Notes: generated by a model not told the origin, from the letters alone. DNA of 37,179 nucleotides from an uncultured Collinsella sp. (GCA_902475785.1 CABSAN010000018.1:1-37179), one strand, 5' to 3'; shown: positions 16,874-25,176, numbered from the stretch's first letter. Program-made: numbers and translations.

Positions 16874-18733
16874 CTAGATGAAGCTCGCATACTGCACGTT
16901 ATCGAGTTTCGCTGCCATCTGGCTTATCTTAACGGAGCTCAGCTCGCCATCGCATATGTCTTTCAGGCTTTTAAGCAGATTGCCGATCTCACGCTTGTTA
17001 CCATGGAGCTTCGGCAGCACCTTCTGGACAATCTGCTCATCGACAGAACGCTCGAGTTCGTAGTTCTCGCCGTCAAGCTCGTGCGCGGCATTAACGTACA
17101 TTCGCACTTCGCGCACGGTGCGGAAGGCAAACTCATAGCCGCATTTCTCCAGCTCTTCATACAGCTTGCCGAACTTCTCGAAGATGGCGTTAGCATCATC
17201 TTCGCTGATGTAATTGGCTCCCTCCCATATGTCCTTGGCGAGACGCAGAAAAGCCTGGGGGACGCCGGAAGCTGCGACGGCAACGTCCGGCGCATCCTCG
17301 ATGGCTTTGAACCCTGCGAGGACTTCGGCCTTCGACGGCTTGAACTCTATGACGTTTGCCCTGTCGAGCACCTTGGGGCTAAACATGTAAGTGGTCTCAT
17401 CGATGTTCACGGTGCCGACAACGAACAGGTTCTGCGGATAGGGCAGCCTGCCAGCACCGCCATCGCCGTACCCATCAAGCACGATGAGGTTATCCTCGCC
17501 GATGGTCTCCATGTGGCTGAGGAAGTCTGAGAAATACCGCTCGACATGGCTCAGGTTCATCTCGTCGAGGATGAGGAAATACGGAACCTCGGGGTTAGCG
17601 TTGGCCCGTTCGATGAGTCTCAGTATGCCGGTCTCTTCGTACGCGCCTTTGCCGCCGTCTGCAATCGGGTTGAAGAAGCCCAGCACCTTGGTGTTGTCGG
17701 TCCAGTCGGCACCGACCGGGACGAGCAACCAGTTTGGCTCCCCGTCTTCATCCAAGACCTCAAGGTACTTTGCAAAACGCTTGGAAATCCGCGTCTTGCC
17801 TGTTCCGCTGTTGCCAGCAAGGATGACAAAGGGCTTTGCCAGTAGTGACGTGATGTAGCGCCTGGAGAAGTCGGTTTTAAATTCAGCTGGAAGGTTGTTT
17901 AGCTGAAAAGTCCTCTTCTCTCTGCTTGATGCTTTCGATGAATTCTTTGCAGCAAGGTCGATTAGTTGATGCATTGCGGGCAGCACGTCATCGCCTTGTT
18001 CGTAGTCGATGCCCTCTTCGGCAATCAATTGGCTCGCTATGAGGTTTCGCATGAACTCAGCCACGCTGTAATCAAACTCAAGTTTCCCTGCGTAAACGTC
18101 AGCGAAATACTTGAATGCCGTGGTCAGGCTACCAGCCCTCATCTTGCATCCGCGATTGCAAAGGGCAATAAGATCGTCAATTCTCGACTTGTAGTCGTAA
18201 TCTATCGCACCCGAAAACTGCCCGTCTTTGTATCTGCTTCCAGTGGCGAAGAAGAGTTTCGTTAGCTCCAAGATATATGCATCTTCGGAGACGCCCACAG
18301 GCTTTACTTCGGCTGCATCCATCCAGAATGTCCTTTCCGCAAAACCGTCCTCTTGCAACGGCGATGAATCGTTTACTTTGCCCGTCACTGGCAACAACAG
18401 CAGTGCGGCAAACAAGTTGCCGACATTTGGACGCTTTGCCCCGTCTCCTTGTATTTGCACACGTACTTTTCCGCCTTTTTTTGCAACGGGATAACGCGTG
18501 CCAAGGGAGACAACTTGCCCAGTAGAGGGTACGACTACTTCCAAGATGATTGCGTGTCCGATAATGTCAACTGCAGTCAGCGTATCCCCGTTTGCAAGAG
18601 AGCCTGAACCTTTGAGTTCGTACTGTCCAGCACCACCTTGTCCAACTGTTCTCCCGCGAACGGATAGCGTATTCTCGCTATATATAGAATTCGGAATGGG
18701 ATAGCTCAAATTCCATTCATCGACAAAGGACAT
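16874..18733 (-). CDS. McrB-like AAA+ GTPase, restriction subunit (LlaJI R1-like)
   Basis: Predicted 619-aa protein. MSFVDEWN at 18733 is taken as the start; an in-frame GTG at 18745 is the alternative, and neither has a strong ribosome site, so coupling to the upstream methyltransferase is likely. The N-terminal ~250 residues would hold the DNA-recognition part. The AAA+ domain has Walker A GNSGTGKT near residue 306, Walker B LILDEMNLSHVERYF near 389, and the McrB signature GTVNIDE near 441, followed by SPKVLDRANVIEF. McrB proteins form GTP-driven hexamers that translocate DNA and activate the nuclease. The operon with two methyltransferases and a DUF2357 nuclease fits LlaJI/BsuMI rather than classic modification-dependent McrBC. 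Confidence 0.9.
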   Translation of the reverse strand: MSFVDEWNLSYPIPNSIYSENTLSVRGRTVGQGGAGQYELKGSGSLANGDTLTAVDIIGHAIILEVVVPSTGQVVSLGTRYPVAKKGGKVRVQIQGDGAKRPNVGNLFAALLLLPVTGKVNDSSPLQEDGFAERTFWMDAAEVKPVGVSEDAYILELTKLFFATGSRYKDGQFSGAIDYDYKSRIDDLIALCNRGCKMRAGSLTTAFKYFADVYAGKLEFDYSVAEFMRNLIASQLIAEEGIDYEQGDDVLPAMHQLIDLAAKNSSKASSREKRTFQLNNLPAEFKTDFSRRYITSLLAKPFVILAGNSGTGKTRISKRFAKYLEVLDEDGEPNWLLVPVGADWTDNTKVLGFFNPIADGGKGAYEETGILRLIERANANPEVPYFLILDEMNLSHVERYFSDFLSHMETIGEDNLIVLDGYGDGGAGRLPYPQNLFVVGTVNIDETTYMFSPKVLDRANVIEFKPSKAEVLAGFKAIEDAPDVAVAASGVPQAFLRLAKDIWEGANYISEDDANAIFEKFGKLYEELEKCGYEFAFRTVREVRMYVNAAHELDGENYELERSVDEQIVQKVLPKLHGNKREIGNLLKSLKDICDGELSSVKISQMAAKLDNVQYASFI

Positions 18734-18747
18734 GGCAACCACCACAA

Positions 18748-19635
18748 TTAATCTGCTGCATAGTCAGCTATGCATCTAGCAACGTACTCAGCAAGCTTAA
18801 CTGGCACGGCATTGCCAATCGCCTGCTCAATGTCTGTCTTGGACCCGACAAACTCAAACTCTTCGGGGAAGGTTTGCAGATAGCTGCGCTCCTTGTATGT
18901 TAAGGCTCTCACACCTTCAGAAATATCAGCCTTGTCGGCATGATGCCTCTTATATGCTGGCGGTATCGGACGGTTGGTGCCTCGTACCGTTACCGCTGGC
19001 TCGTCAATCGTGAAGACGCCCCTACGCTGGAAGTTGCGTGGATGCATGTAGAAGTATTGCGTGCCGAGCGAATCGCCAAGGTAATCCCTGACGGTCATCT
19101 GCTTGTCGCTCAGCCTTGAATCCAAGAGTTCGCCGAGAAAGTCATCTTTATCACCAAGATGACCGACAAGGATAAAGCGCCTGCGAATCTGAGGCACACC
19201 ACATAGACTGGCGTTGAGGACGCGCCTCGTGAGACCGTATCCAGCATTGCGGAATATTTCCAGCGCCTCGGGCAGGACGTCCATCCGCTCGATATTGTAA
19301 ACATTCTCCATGACGAACCACTCGGGTCTGACGTCCCGAACTATCTCAGCATATCGGATGGTGAGATTGGCCCTTTTGCCGCGCTGTCTGGCGCCCGCAA
19401 TGGAGAAGTCCTGGCAAGGGGGGCCACCGATTATCATCGACGGCGAATACTCTTCAATTTTCGGGACCGCTTCCGCATCGTAAAGATCGTATTTGAATGC
19501 CGGGTGGTCGAAGTTTGCCGAATAGATGTCGACAGCCGCCTGCCAGTTATCAAACGCCGCCTTTATGTTGAAGCCCGCATTCTGGAATCCGAGCGACATA
19601 CCGCCGCATCCCGAGAAAAGATCAACGCAGTCCAT
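18748..19635 (-). CDS. C5-cytosine DNA methyltransferase (second of the pair)
   Basis: Predicted 295-aa enzyme that transfers a methyl group from SAM to C5 of cytosine. Motif I is DLFSGCGGMSLGF at residues 5-17, the catalytic Pro-Cys is GGPPCQDFS with C74, motif VI is MENV near 109-112, motif VIII is QIRRRF, and motif X is GNAVPVKLAEYVA near the C-terminus. All motifs look intact. The start at 19635 has AGGAGGG about 9 nt upstream, inside the end of the first methyltransferase gene; the two overlap by 14 nt. Two methyltransferases suggest an asymmetric recognition site with one enzyme per strand, as in LlaJI. The specificity cannot be read from sequence. Confidence 0.93.
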   Translation of the reverse strand: MDCVDLFSGCGGMSLGFQNAGFNIKAAFDNWQAAVDIYSANFDHPAFKYDLYDAEAVPKIEEYSPSMIIGGPPCQDFSIAGARQRGKRANLTIRYAEIVRDVRPEWFVMENVYNIERMDVLPEALEIFRNAGYGLTRRVLNASLCGVPQIRRRFILVGHLGDKDDFLGELLDSRLSDKQMTVRDYLGDSLGTQYFYMHPRNFQRRGVFTIDEPAVTVRGTNRPIPPAYKRHHADKADISEGVRALTYKERSYLQTFPEEFEFVGSKTDIEQAIGNAVPVKLAEYVARCIADYAAD

Positions 19636-20560
19636 CGCTCACATCCCTCCTGTACTCTAGTAGCGCTCGTGCAACGTAGGTGGCAAGGTTTACCGGTACG
19701 GCGTTGCCCACCATCTGGTTGACATCCGTCTTACTCCCAAAGAACTTGAAAGACTCCGGGAAAGTCTGGATCCTACTGCGTTCCTTTGGAGTCAAGCACC
19801 GGGCTTGACTGAGGTCCGCCGCGTCGTTGGGGTGAAGCTTGTAGTTCGGCGGTATCGGCCTGTCCACACCACGAATAGTGACCGAGGGCTCGTCGATGCT
19901 GAAGATGGCCCGCCTCGTGTAGCTTCGCGGAATTCTGAAGTAGTAATCAATTCCAAGCTCGTTACCGAGATACTCACGAATTGTCATCTGATGGTCAGAA
20001 AGGCCCTTCTCAAGATATGGGTCGAGGAACCCGTCGGGCGCCCCAAGGCATCCGATCAAGAAGTATCTCTTGCGAGCTTGGGGGACCCCGCACAGGCTTG
20101 CATCCATCACTCGCCCACTCAAGCCATAACCCTGCGCTTTGAAGGTGGCCCGAATCGCTTCCATGGATTTGCTCGTTCGAACGCGTGGGACGTTCTCCAT
20201 AACGATGAAGCGAGGCTTGCACCTCGCGATGATCTCGGCATATCTAACAGAGAGGATTGCGCGCCCACCATCCTCGGATCTCTTGCCGGCCTGCGAGAAA
20301 TCCTGACAAGGAGGCCCGCCGATGATGATATCCGGAGCGAAGCCGGCAACTTCCTCGGATACGGAAACGTCGGAGAGATCCCTTTTGAAAACAGGATGCT
20401 GGAAGTTAGCGCGATAGACATCAATGGCAGCGTCCCAATTGTCGTAGGCAGCCACAACATTGACGCCAGCCTTTTCGAAGCCGAGGGACATTCCGCCGCA
20501 GCCGGCGAAAAGGTCAACTGCCGTTATGTTCCTCTCGTTTTCCACGCGCTCGGTCTCCAT
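19622..20560 (-). CDS. C5-cytosine DNA methyltransferase (first of the pair)
   Basis: Predicted 312-aa enzyme, with METERVENERNITAVDLFAG taken as the N-terminus because C5 methylases begin just before motif I. The frame is open back to 20815 but that part looks non-coding. Motif I is DLFAGCGGMSLGF (16-28), the catalytic loop is GGPPCQDFSQAG with C85, motif VI is MENV, motif VIII is QARKRYF, and motif X is GNAVPVNLATYVA. It is clearly related to the second methyltransferase, sharing many residues (for example GVxRPIPPxYK and TxKERSxxQTFPExFxFxGSKTD), so they arose by duplication. It is the first gene of the R-M operon, with a putative -10 about 26 nt upstream and no clear ribosome site. Confidence 0.93.
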   Translation of the reverse strand: METERVENERNITAVDLFAGCGGMSLGFEKAGVNVVAAYDNWDAAIDVYRANFQHPVFKRDLSDVSVSEEVAGFAPDIIIGGPPCQDFSQAGKRSEDGGRAILSVRYAEIIARCKPRFIVMENVPRVRTSKSMEAIRATFKAQGYGLSGRVMDASLCGVPQARKRYFLIGCLGAPDGFLDPYLEKGLSDHQMTIREYLGNELGIDYYFRIPRSYTRRAIFSIDEPSVTIRGVDRPIPPNYKLHPNDAADLSQARCLTPKERSRIQTFPESFKFFGSKTDVNQMVGNAVPVNLATYVARALLEYRRDVSDGLR

Positions 20561-20585
20561 TTCGATAGATACAGACAAATAAATA

Positions 20586-20591
20586 ATTATA
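20586..20591 (-). promoter_or_regulatory. putative -10 element for the R-M operon
   Basis: TATAAT on the minus strand lies 26 nt upstream of the ATG at 20560, within a local AT-rich patch. No well-spaced -35 was found; TTGAAG lies 20 nt upstream. The implied leader is very short, consistent with the missing ribosome site. Confidence 0.35.
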
Positions 20592-21341
20592 ATTCCGTTT
20601 CTTCCAACATGCTTCAAGATCAGTCGGCAACAGAACAAATCCAGTTGTAACGCTTCGCCCGGACAAGAATCGCTCGTGCTCGATTCGAGCTTATTGCCGC
20701 CCAGCAGGGCAACCACTGTCGCATGCTCGCCCGTCAGAGGCCGTCCGCGCCGCATCCGCGTCCGCTCCGGATGCCGCGCCGGGTCGGTCGTGCCGCGGAC
20801 CGTCCCTCGCGGCACGCACCCTCCGCTCCCGCGAAAACCCGTTCAACACAAAGGCTTTTAGGTATAGCCTTATTGCTGTACGCCACGAAGTTTCCGCCCA
20901 CTCACGCCCTCGCTGCCAAACGAATACGCATCCCTCTCTCTTCTATGGATGCAACGCTGCCGAAATATAAATCGACTCATGCGATCGCTCTCCGACCTCA
21001 GCTGAAACGTTTCAGAGCGCAACAATCTTGAACCTCGATCCACCCTCCAGACAAACCTCCTCAGTTCATCCATTACTATCGAAAAGATCTTCCATGAATT
21101 TTGACGGCCTGTTTCAGCTGTAATGGAAATAAAAACCAGCTTTTCGAAGTCGGCGCCGCAACCAGGCAAGCATTTCCGAAATCGCAGCATCACATCGCTC
21201 GATATAAGTAATTTGCTACTGGTGCAACGGCCCCGAGCACCGTTCCCGCGCGACTCTATCGCAAATACGTTGCTTAGAACAGGGCACTGCCACATTTCAG
21301 CAAGCCAATCCGAATCCTCGTTTGGTCGGGAGATAGTCCAA
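20592..21341 (-). other. 750-bp region with no intact gene; a hairpin and decayed coding traces
   Basis: No frame here has a credible start with ribosome site. A 9-bp GC hairpin (CGTGCCGCG at 20789-20797 pairing with CGCGGCACG at 20808-20816) is the only structure noted. On the minus strand, pieces in different frames look coding-like: WTISRPNEDSDWLAEMWQ near 21280-21340 and YIERCDAAISEMLAWL near 21170-21215. They suggest the body of a decayed gene whose next fragment is at 21342-21443. Confidence 0.4.
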
Positions 21342-21443
21342 TTACCCTTTAAATATCATATCGTTGTGGTATTCAATAAACTCAGCTCGTGGGGCAAATC
21401 GCTTCGGAAGCGTAATCGGCTCTCCGTTGTAGCGCCACAAATT
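21342..21443 (-). pseudogene. C-terminal-looking fragment of an unidentified minus-strand gene
   Basis: The minus strand reads EAVNLWRYNGEPITLPKRFA, then PRAEFIEYHNDMIFKG and TAA at 21342-21344. Composition and codon phase look like real protein, but upstream the frame runs into the nuclease duplication at about 21444 and is lost. Removing one A from the AAA before GGG near the stop would extend the frame into WTISRPNEDSDWLAEM, so the fragment probably carries a frameshift too. The family is not recognised. Confidence 0.35.
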
Positions 21444-21851
21444 TACCGCTTCCTTGAAAGTAGCGGCAGGCTAAACGAGGGCGGTGAGTTCCTTTTCTAC
21501 TTCTACGCCATTAAGGACGGGCACGTGTACTCCCATCATAAAGATCTCTTTCGTACGACCCATTTCCGCTTCTACAGGAACGCAATCAGCGAGACAAACA
21601 CTTACGAACTTGAACCCATGCTTTGCAAGGTGAAGGCTAACGAGCTGGTTTCGAGAGACGAACTAGCCGACCGGCTGGCCGCCATTGGTTACGAGCGGAA
21701 TCGTGGGAGCCAGGGGGCGGACTTCCACTACGTGCTTAGCGTGGAGGTCGAGAACGCTGCAGTTGTGCCGCTGAGTCTCGCGTGCGGATTGGTCGACGGG
21801 CAGAACGGCAACGATGCTTTCAGCCCGCACTCGCCGAAGTTGGTGGGATAA
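21444..21851 (+). pseudogene. truncated second copy of the DUF2357 nuclease C-terminal domain
   Basis: About 135 codons from YRFLESSGRLNEGGEFLFYF to SPHSPKLVG align end to end with the last ~135 residues of the intact nuclease (from YHFLESSGRLRKGGRFLFYF to SPHSPKIVG). They share KDGHVYSHHKDLFRT, FRFYRNAIS, ELVSRDELA and NGNDAFSPHSPK but differ at many positions, so this is not a recent copy. The homology begins abruptly at about 21444; the in-frame sequence before it (open to 21123) shows no similarity. It lacks the PD-(D/E)XK core. It sits 39 nt before the SIR2 gene in the same orientation, suggesting that the SIR2 gene once followed a complete nuclease gene of another LlaJI-like locus. Confidence 0.8.
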
Positions 21852-21890
21852 CATTTCACGAGCATGTCGATTGGTACAGGAGGAAAGATT

Positions 21891-23471
21891 ATGGACGAGA
21901 GAATCAAATCGATAATCCACAAAGCTGTTGATGATGCCGGGCGTTATCCGTTTCTCTTCATCGGCTCTGGCCTCTCCCGTCGTTACTGCGGCACGCCGGG
22001 ATGGGAGGGCCTGCTTTCGGATATCTGCGCCGAGGTGCTTGACGACCCATATGCCTTCGCGCGCTTCAAGAGCCAGGCGAAGATTGCTGTCCAGAACGGC
22101 AAGGTCGAGTCCGAACTGCCGTACGTTGCCACGCTCATGGAAAGCGAAGTAAACCACGAGCTCTTTGCATCGGATGAATTCGCTGCCTTCCGCGAAGATC
22201 ACAGTGACGAGCTTACCGGGGACGCTTCGCCCATGAAGATCTACGTCGCAGATAAGATCGCGAGAGCTCGTCTCGTCGAGAGCGCCGAAACTGAGAAGCT
22301 GGCGAAGGCGGGCAGGGAAAAAGTTGCCGGCATCATCACCACGAATTATGACTGTATGTGTGAGACCCTATTCCCTGGTTTCACGACCTACGTCGGAGAA
22401 AGCGACCTCCTGTTCTCTGACCAGGCTTTCTCTCAGGAGATATACAAGATCCATGGCTCAGTCTCGAGGGCGGGAAGCATCGTCCTGACCAGCGCTGACT
22501 ATGCGGAGTTCGCGCAGAAGAGGAAGCATCTCTCGGCGAAGCTGCTCACCCTCTTCGTCGAGTATCCCGTCATCTTCCTCGGTTATTCGATTCAAGACGA
22601 GAACATCAGGTCGATACTGGGTGACATCTGCGAATGCCTACCAGATGACAAGCTCAAACGGCTGGGCAAGCGGCTCATCTTCGTTCAGCACGCAACCGAC
22701 ACCTCTGTTGGCGAGATTGCTATGAGTTTCGGTGGCCGTACGCTTTCGATGACGAAGATCACCACGGATGACTTCGAGTCGATCTACGATGCGATGCGCA
22801 GCTTCCGGAAAATGTATAGCACGCGATTTATCCGCGAGTTGAGGGGCAGCGTGTTCAGGCTTGCGGAGCATATCGACCCGAGTTCCGACATCATCGTCTC
22901 AGGGATAGACAATGTCCTCAACGACCTTGACCCGGACCAGAAGATCGTCATCGGCCTGTCGGTGTCACCAAGTAGCATCGGAAAGCCGATTTCACCTGAA
23001 GATATCTTCGAGGACATCGTGCTCGATAACCTTCGCTATGACCCAAAGTTCATCGTCGAGAACTACCTCAACATGTACGTGCGCCAACGGCCCAACAACA
23101 TGCCTGTCTTCAAGTACACGCGCGGACTCGGTGGAGAGGTCGGTAAGGACATAGCGACTTATCTCCCAACGCTCACCTCGATTGATAGCTATCGAAGCGA
23201 AACGTTCCGCAAATCGATGCCTGCGACTCGTCGCAGATTCGAAGGGTCGCTGAGCATAAAGGGCCTTGCGAATGCATGCGCGCCAAAGAGCCCGTTCGCG
23301 TTCATCCCGTGCCTTTCAGAGGAAGAGATGGACGTCGACGACTTGGAAGCGTTGCTGAAGCGGGCACTGGCTGACGTGGGAAACGACCCTGCCAAGAAGA
23401 GGGCTCTGTTGAAAGATTCGCATTATCGGAAGTGCGTCCGCATCTACGACTTCTTGCGCTATGGAAAGTAG
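21891..23471 (+). CDS. SIR2-family NAD+-hydrolase-like defence effector
   Basis: Predicted 526-aa protein. The start at 21891 is fixed by AGGAGG 7 nt upstream. The N-terminal half has SIR2 motifs: FIGSGLSRRY (23-32) for NAD binding, IITTNYD (148-154), KIHGS with the likely catalytic His188, and FLGYSIQDENIRSIL (229-243), the hallmark of prokaryotic SIR2_2-type proteins. The C-terminal ~270 residues are unrecognised and probably sense the trigger. Proteins of this class deplete NAD+ on phage infection and cause abortive infection; that role is inferred from the family and the neighbourhood. It is not obviously part of Thoeris because no TIR gene is adjacent. The active-site residues look intact. 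Confidence 0.82.
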   Translation: MDERIKSIIHKAVDDAGRYPFLFIGSGLSRRYCGTPGWEGLLSDICAEVLDDPYAFARFKSQAKIAVQNGKVESELPYVATLMESEVNHELFASDEFAAFREDHSDELTGDASPMKIYVADKIARARLVESAETEKLAKAGREKVAGIITTNYDCMCETLFPGFTTYVGESDLLFSDQAFSQEIYKIHGSVSRAGSIVLTSADYAEFAQKRKHLSAKLLTLFVEYPVIFLGYSIQDENIRSILGDICECLPDDKLKRLGKRLIFVQHATDTSVGEIAMSFGGRTLSMTKITTDDFESIYDAMRSFRKMYSTRFIRELRGSVFRLAEHIDPSSDIIVSGIDNVLNDLDPDQKIVIGLSVSPSSIGKPISPEDIFEDIVLDNLRYDPKFIVENYLNMYVRQRPNNMPVFKYTRGLGGEVGKDIATYLPTLTSIDSYRSETFRKSMPATRRRFEGSLSIKGLANACAPKSPFAFIPCLSEEEMDVDDLEALLKRALADVGNDPAKKRALLKDSHYRKCVRIYDFLRYGK

Positions 23472-23656
23472 GAAGTCCCCCAACCTTCACCAATAGTCCG
23501 GGCAACGGCATCCGAACCTAGATCCAGTTGGGGGACATGCTCCCGAACTATGCACGGTTTCCCGCGCAAAGCTAGTTTAGCAAAGAAATGTGGAGATTGG
23601 CGGTTGGGCGCTTGAGATTCCTGCCAACTGCCGCACCCCTTGAATATCAACTTCAT
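23459..23656 (-). CDS. small hypothetical ORF reading away from the 38-bp palindrome
   Basis: A 65-codon minus-strand frame, MKLIFKGCGSWQ to GEGWGTSYFP, has GGGAGG 7 nt before its ATG. Its stop overlaps the 3' end of the SIR2 gene by 13 nt. The ribosome site shares its GGGA with the end of the palindrome at 23666-23703. No family is recognised, and it could be spurious or a gene fragment. Confidence 0.35.
   Translation of the reverse strand: MKLIFKGCGSWQESQAPNRQSPHFFAKLALRGKPCIVREHVPQLDLGSDAVARTIGEGWGTSYFP
23475..23536. repeat. 10-bp inverted repeat after the SIR2 gene
   Basis: GTCCCCCAAC (23475-23484) and GTTGGGGGAC (23527-23536) are perfect complements with a 42-nt loop. They lie just past the SIR2 stop. 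No T-tract follows; possibly a weak terminator or chance. Confidence 0.3.
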
Positions 23657-23665
23657 CCGAACACC

Positions 23666-23703
23666 TCCCAAATTCATCCGTACATGTACGGATGAATTTG
23701 GGA
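23666..23703. repeat. perfect 38-bp palindrome
   Basis: Each half-site is 19 bp with no spacer (left half TCCCAAATTCATCCGTACA, centre between 23684 and 23685). A partial extra half-site CTTCATCCGA occurs just to the left (23651-23660). It lies between the small divergent ORFs at 23459-23656 and 23756-23842 and overlaps the ribosome site of the former. Perfect symmetry suggests a dimeric regulator operator, a cruciform or a resolution site. Confidence 0.9.
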
Positions 23704-23755
23704 ATCCGATACCCTGAGGGCCGGGTCGGCCGGCCCCGGGAGATCGGAGGACGCC

Positions 23756-23842
23756 ATGTCCGGAAAGAGCGGGAAGGGCGCCGCGAGGGCGGTCCCGAGG
23801 GCCCACGGCAGGCGATCGGCGATTTCATGCAACTACGGCTGA
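23756..23842 (+). CDS. very small Arg/Lys/Gly-rich ORF, probably a truncated gene start
   Basis: A 28-codon frame starts MSGKSGKGAARAVPRAHGRR with a strong ribosome site (GGAGG, 5 nt). It runs out of frame into the 3' end of the minus-strand gene at 23833. A GC hairpin (GGGCCGG-GTCGG-CCGGCCC, 23718-23736) and the 38-bp palindrome lie just upstream. It looks like the 5' end of a regulated gene cut off by rearrangement. Confidence 0.3.
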   Translation: MSGKSGKGAARAVPRAHGRRSAISCNYG

Positions 23843-24270
23843 AGTGTCTTTATGTGGTTCAGCGCACCCAACAGTACCGTTTGATTTCGCTCAAAGCATA
23901 AACGAAACCATGCATATATTCCCAAGGCAATCAGGCATGGCGTCACGAAAACCCCGGCAGCGATTGAATTGTTGCCCGCCCATGCAGACAGACACCCTCC
24001 GACCGTAAGTGAGATGATCATGCTGATCACGCTGGGGGCCCAACTCGTATAATGCACCCCACTCACCGCCTGTTCGACTATTTCGCATTTCTTTTTCAGG
24101 CTAATGTCCTCATCCACTTCACCAAGAGAAAAGTCCACTCCCGAAATTAAATCGAGCAATTCAGCCTCACTGTAGCCGCCTTCCTTGAATCTTTTAATGA
24201 AGAAACCTCCTGGTCCAGGCCCACAGATAGGACGGTTTACACGAAACAGTTCCTTATAGGCGATTCCCAT
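23833..24270 (-). CDS. hypothetical membrane protein
   Basis: Predicted 145-aa protein with AAGGAG 6 nt before the ATG at 24270. The N-terminal ~75 residues are soluble (a glycine-rich GPGPGGFFIKRF, then an acidic helix). Two hydrophobic spans follow at about 80-98 (SVISMIISLTVGGCLSAWAG) and 102-123 (NSIAAGVFVTPCLIALGIYA), with a short C-terminal tail. It probably sits in the membrane with the N-terminal domain inside. No family is recognised. It is isolated between the palindrome region and a minus-strand cluster. Small two-span proteins in defence islands are sometimes pore-forming effectors, but nothing here shows that. Confidence 0.65.
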   Translation of the reverse strand: MGIAYKELFRVNRPICGPGPGGFFIKRFKEGGYSEAELLDLISGVDFSLGEVDEDISLKKKCEIVEQAVSGVHYTSWAPSVISMIISLTVGGCLSAWAGNNSIAAGVFVTPCLIALGIYAWFRLCFERNQTVLLGALNHIKTLQP

Positions 24271-24357
24271 TGTTAACTCCTTAAAGTGCAGATGCTATTT
24301 ACGCTATCGTTCTATCATTTCGTCCGGACAGATTTTTATCGGACCGTCGGCAACCGT

Positions 24358-25176
24358 TCACAAGGACATCCCGTTCAGTAACTCCCCGCGCTCCTCATAC
24401 CCGCGCTCGAGCTTCTTCCCAAGCTCCGCAGCGCAGCGCTTCGTTTCCTCGGCAAACAGGTCATCGATAGCCCTGTCAATCCGCGTGCAAGTCTGCCGAT
24501 GCTCGTCCTTCCAGGGCAGGTTGAGTCCCAAACTCGCGTCCCAATAGCCGCCGAGTTTGGCGTTAATTACTTCCTCGGGATACAGCACGTCGCGGCGAAT
24601 GTCCTCAACTACATCGTCCTCGTCCATATCGCAGGCCGCATCGCCCTGCTCGAGGAACTTGCGCAGCTCCTTTTGCGCCCAGATGTTGTTCAGCATGCGA
24701 ACACACACCACGGCCAAAAAGCGATAACGTTCGCATAGATCCCACTCGCCTTCGAGCCATACGCGAAAGCCCAGCATTTCGCTCGCGGACTCATCATCCA
24801 TCAGGATCAATTCCCACGGAAGCACATTGGCGAGTGCGTCCTCCCCCAGCCTTTGCACGCCGTCGCGCATAAAGATGCACGGCTCCACGTCGTAATAGCC
24901 AAAACCGTGGCCCGCATCGCGACGATTGATGACATGCTTGGGCAACAGGATGATCTTGTCGCTGGGCTCGGGATCTATCTTCCGCAGCTTTTTGACCTTG
25001 CGGCGGGCGCGCTTTAGGCTGCGTTCGCTATCGCCACGGCCGCGGCCGTCCGGCTTGCCGCCGTATCGAAGGGCAACCTCACGCGCCAGGATCTTTGTGT
25101 CCGCAGCGCACAGCAGGTCGCTCACGGTGGGCAGGTCTTCCCACTCAATGCCATCGACGTCCCAAATCCTGTTCAT
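24358..25176 (-). CDS. hypothetical protein downstream of clpP
   Basis: Predicted 272-aa protein from MNRIWDVDGIEWEDL, chosen because AAAGAGG lies 6 nt before the ATG at 25176; the frame also opens at 25242 (MPYKYVVQ) with a poor site close to the clpP stop. It contains a basic, helix-forming stretch (about 50-75, SLKRARRKVKKLRK) and an aromatic-rich middle (GHGFGYYDVEPCIFMRDGVQ). The C-terminal half is charged and helical, without transmembrane segments. No family is recognised. It probably shares a transcript with clpP, so a substrate, adaptor or DNA-binding partner is conceivable but unproven. Confidence 0.65.
   Translation of the reverse strand: MNRIWDVDGIEWEDLPTVSDLLCAADTKILAREVALRYGGKPDGRGRGDSERSLKRARRKVKKLRKIDPEPSDKIILLPKHVINRRDAGHGFGYYDVEPCIFMRDGVQRLGEDALANVLPWELILMDDESASEMLGFRVWLEGEWDLCERYRFLAVVCVRMLNNIWAQKELRKFLEQGDAACDMDEDDVVEDIRRDVLYPEEVINAKLGGYWDASLGLNLPWKDEHRQTCTRIDRAIDDLFAEETKRCAAELGKKLERGYEERGELLNGMSL

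Noticed and set aside
14435..18733. Classic modification-dependent McrBC
   Set aside because: Two cognate C5 methyltransferases in the same operon and a DUF2357-type nuclease point to a LlaJI/BsuMI-like system that protects its own DNA.
19622..20815. A longer (397-aa) form of the first methyltransferase starting at 20815
   Set aside because: C5 methylases begin just before motif I; the extra ~85 residues are low-complexity and cover the putative -10 element.
21123..21443. Coding sequence upstream of the nuclease remnant in the same plus-strand frame
   Set aside because: It is not similar to the corresponding part of the intact nuclease and lacks a ribosome site; coding-like traces there are on the minus strand.
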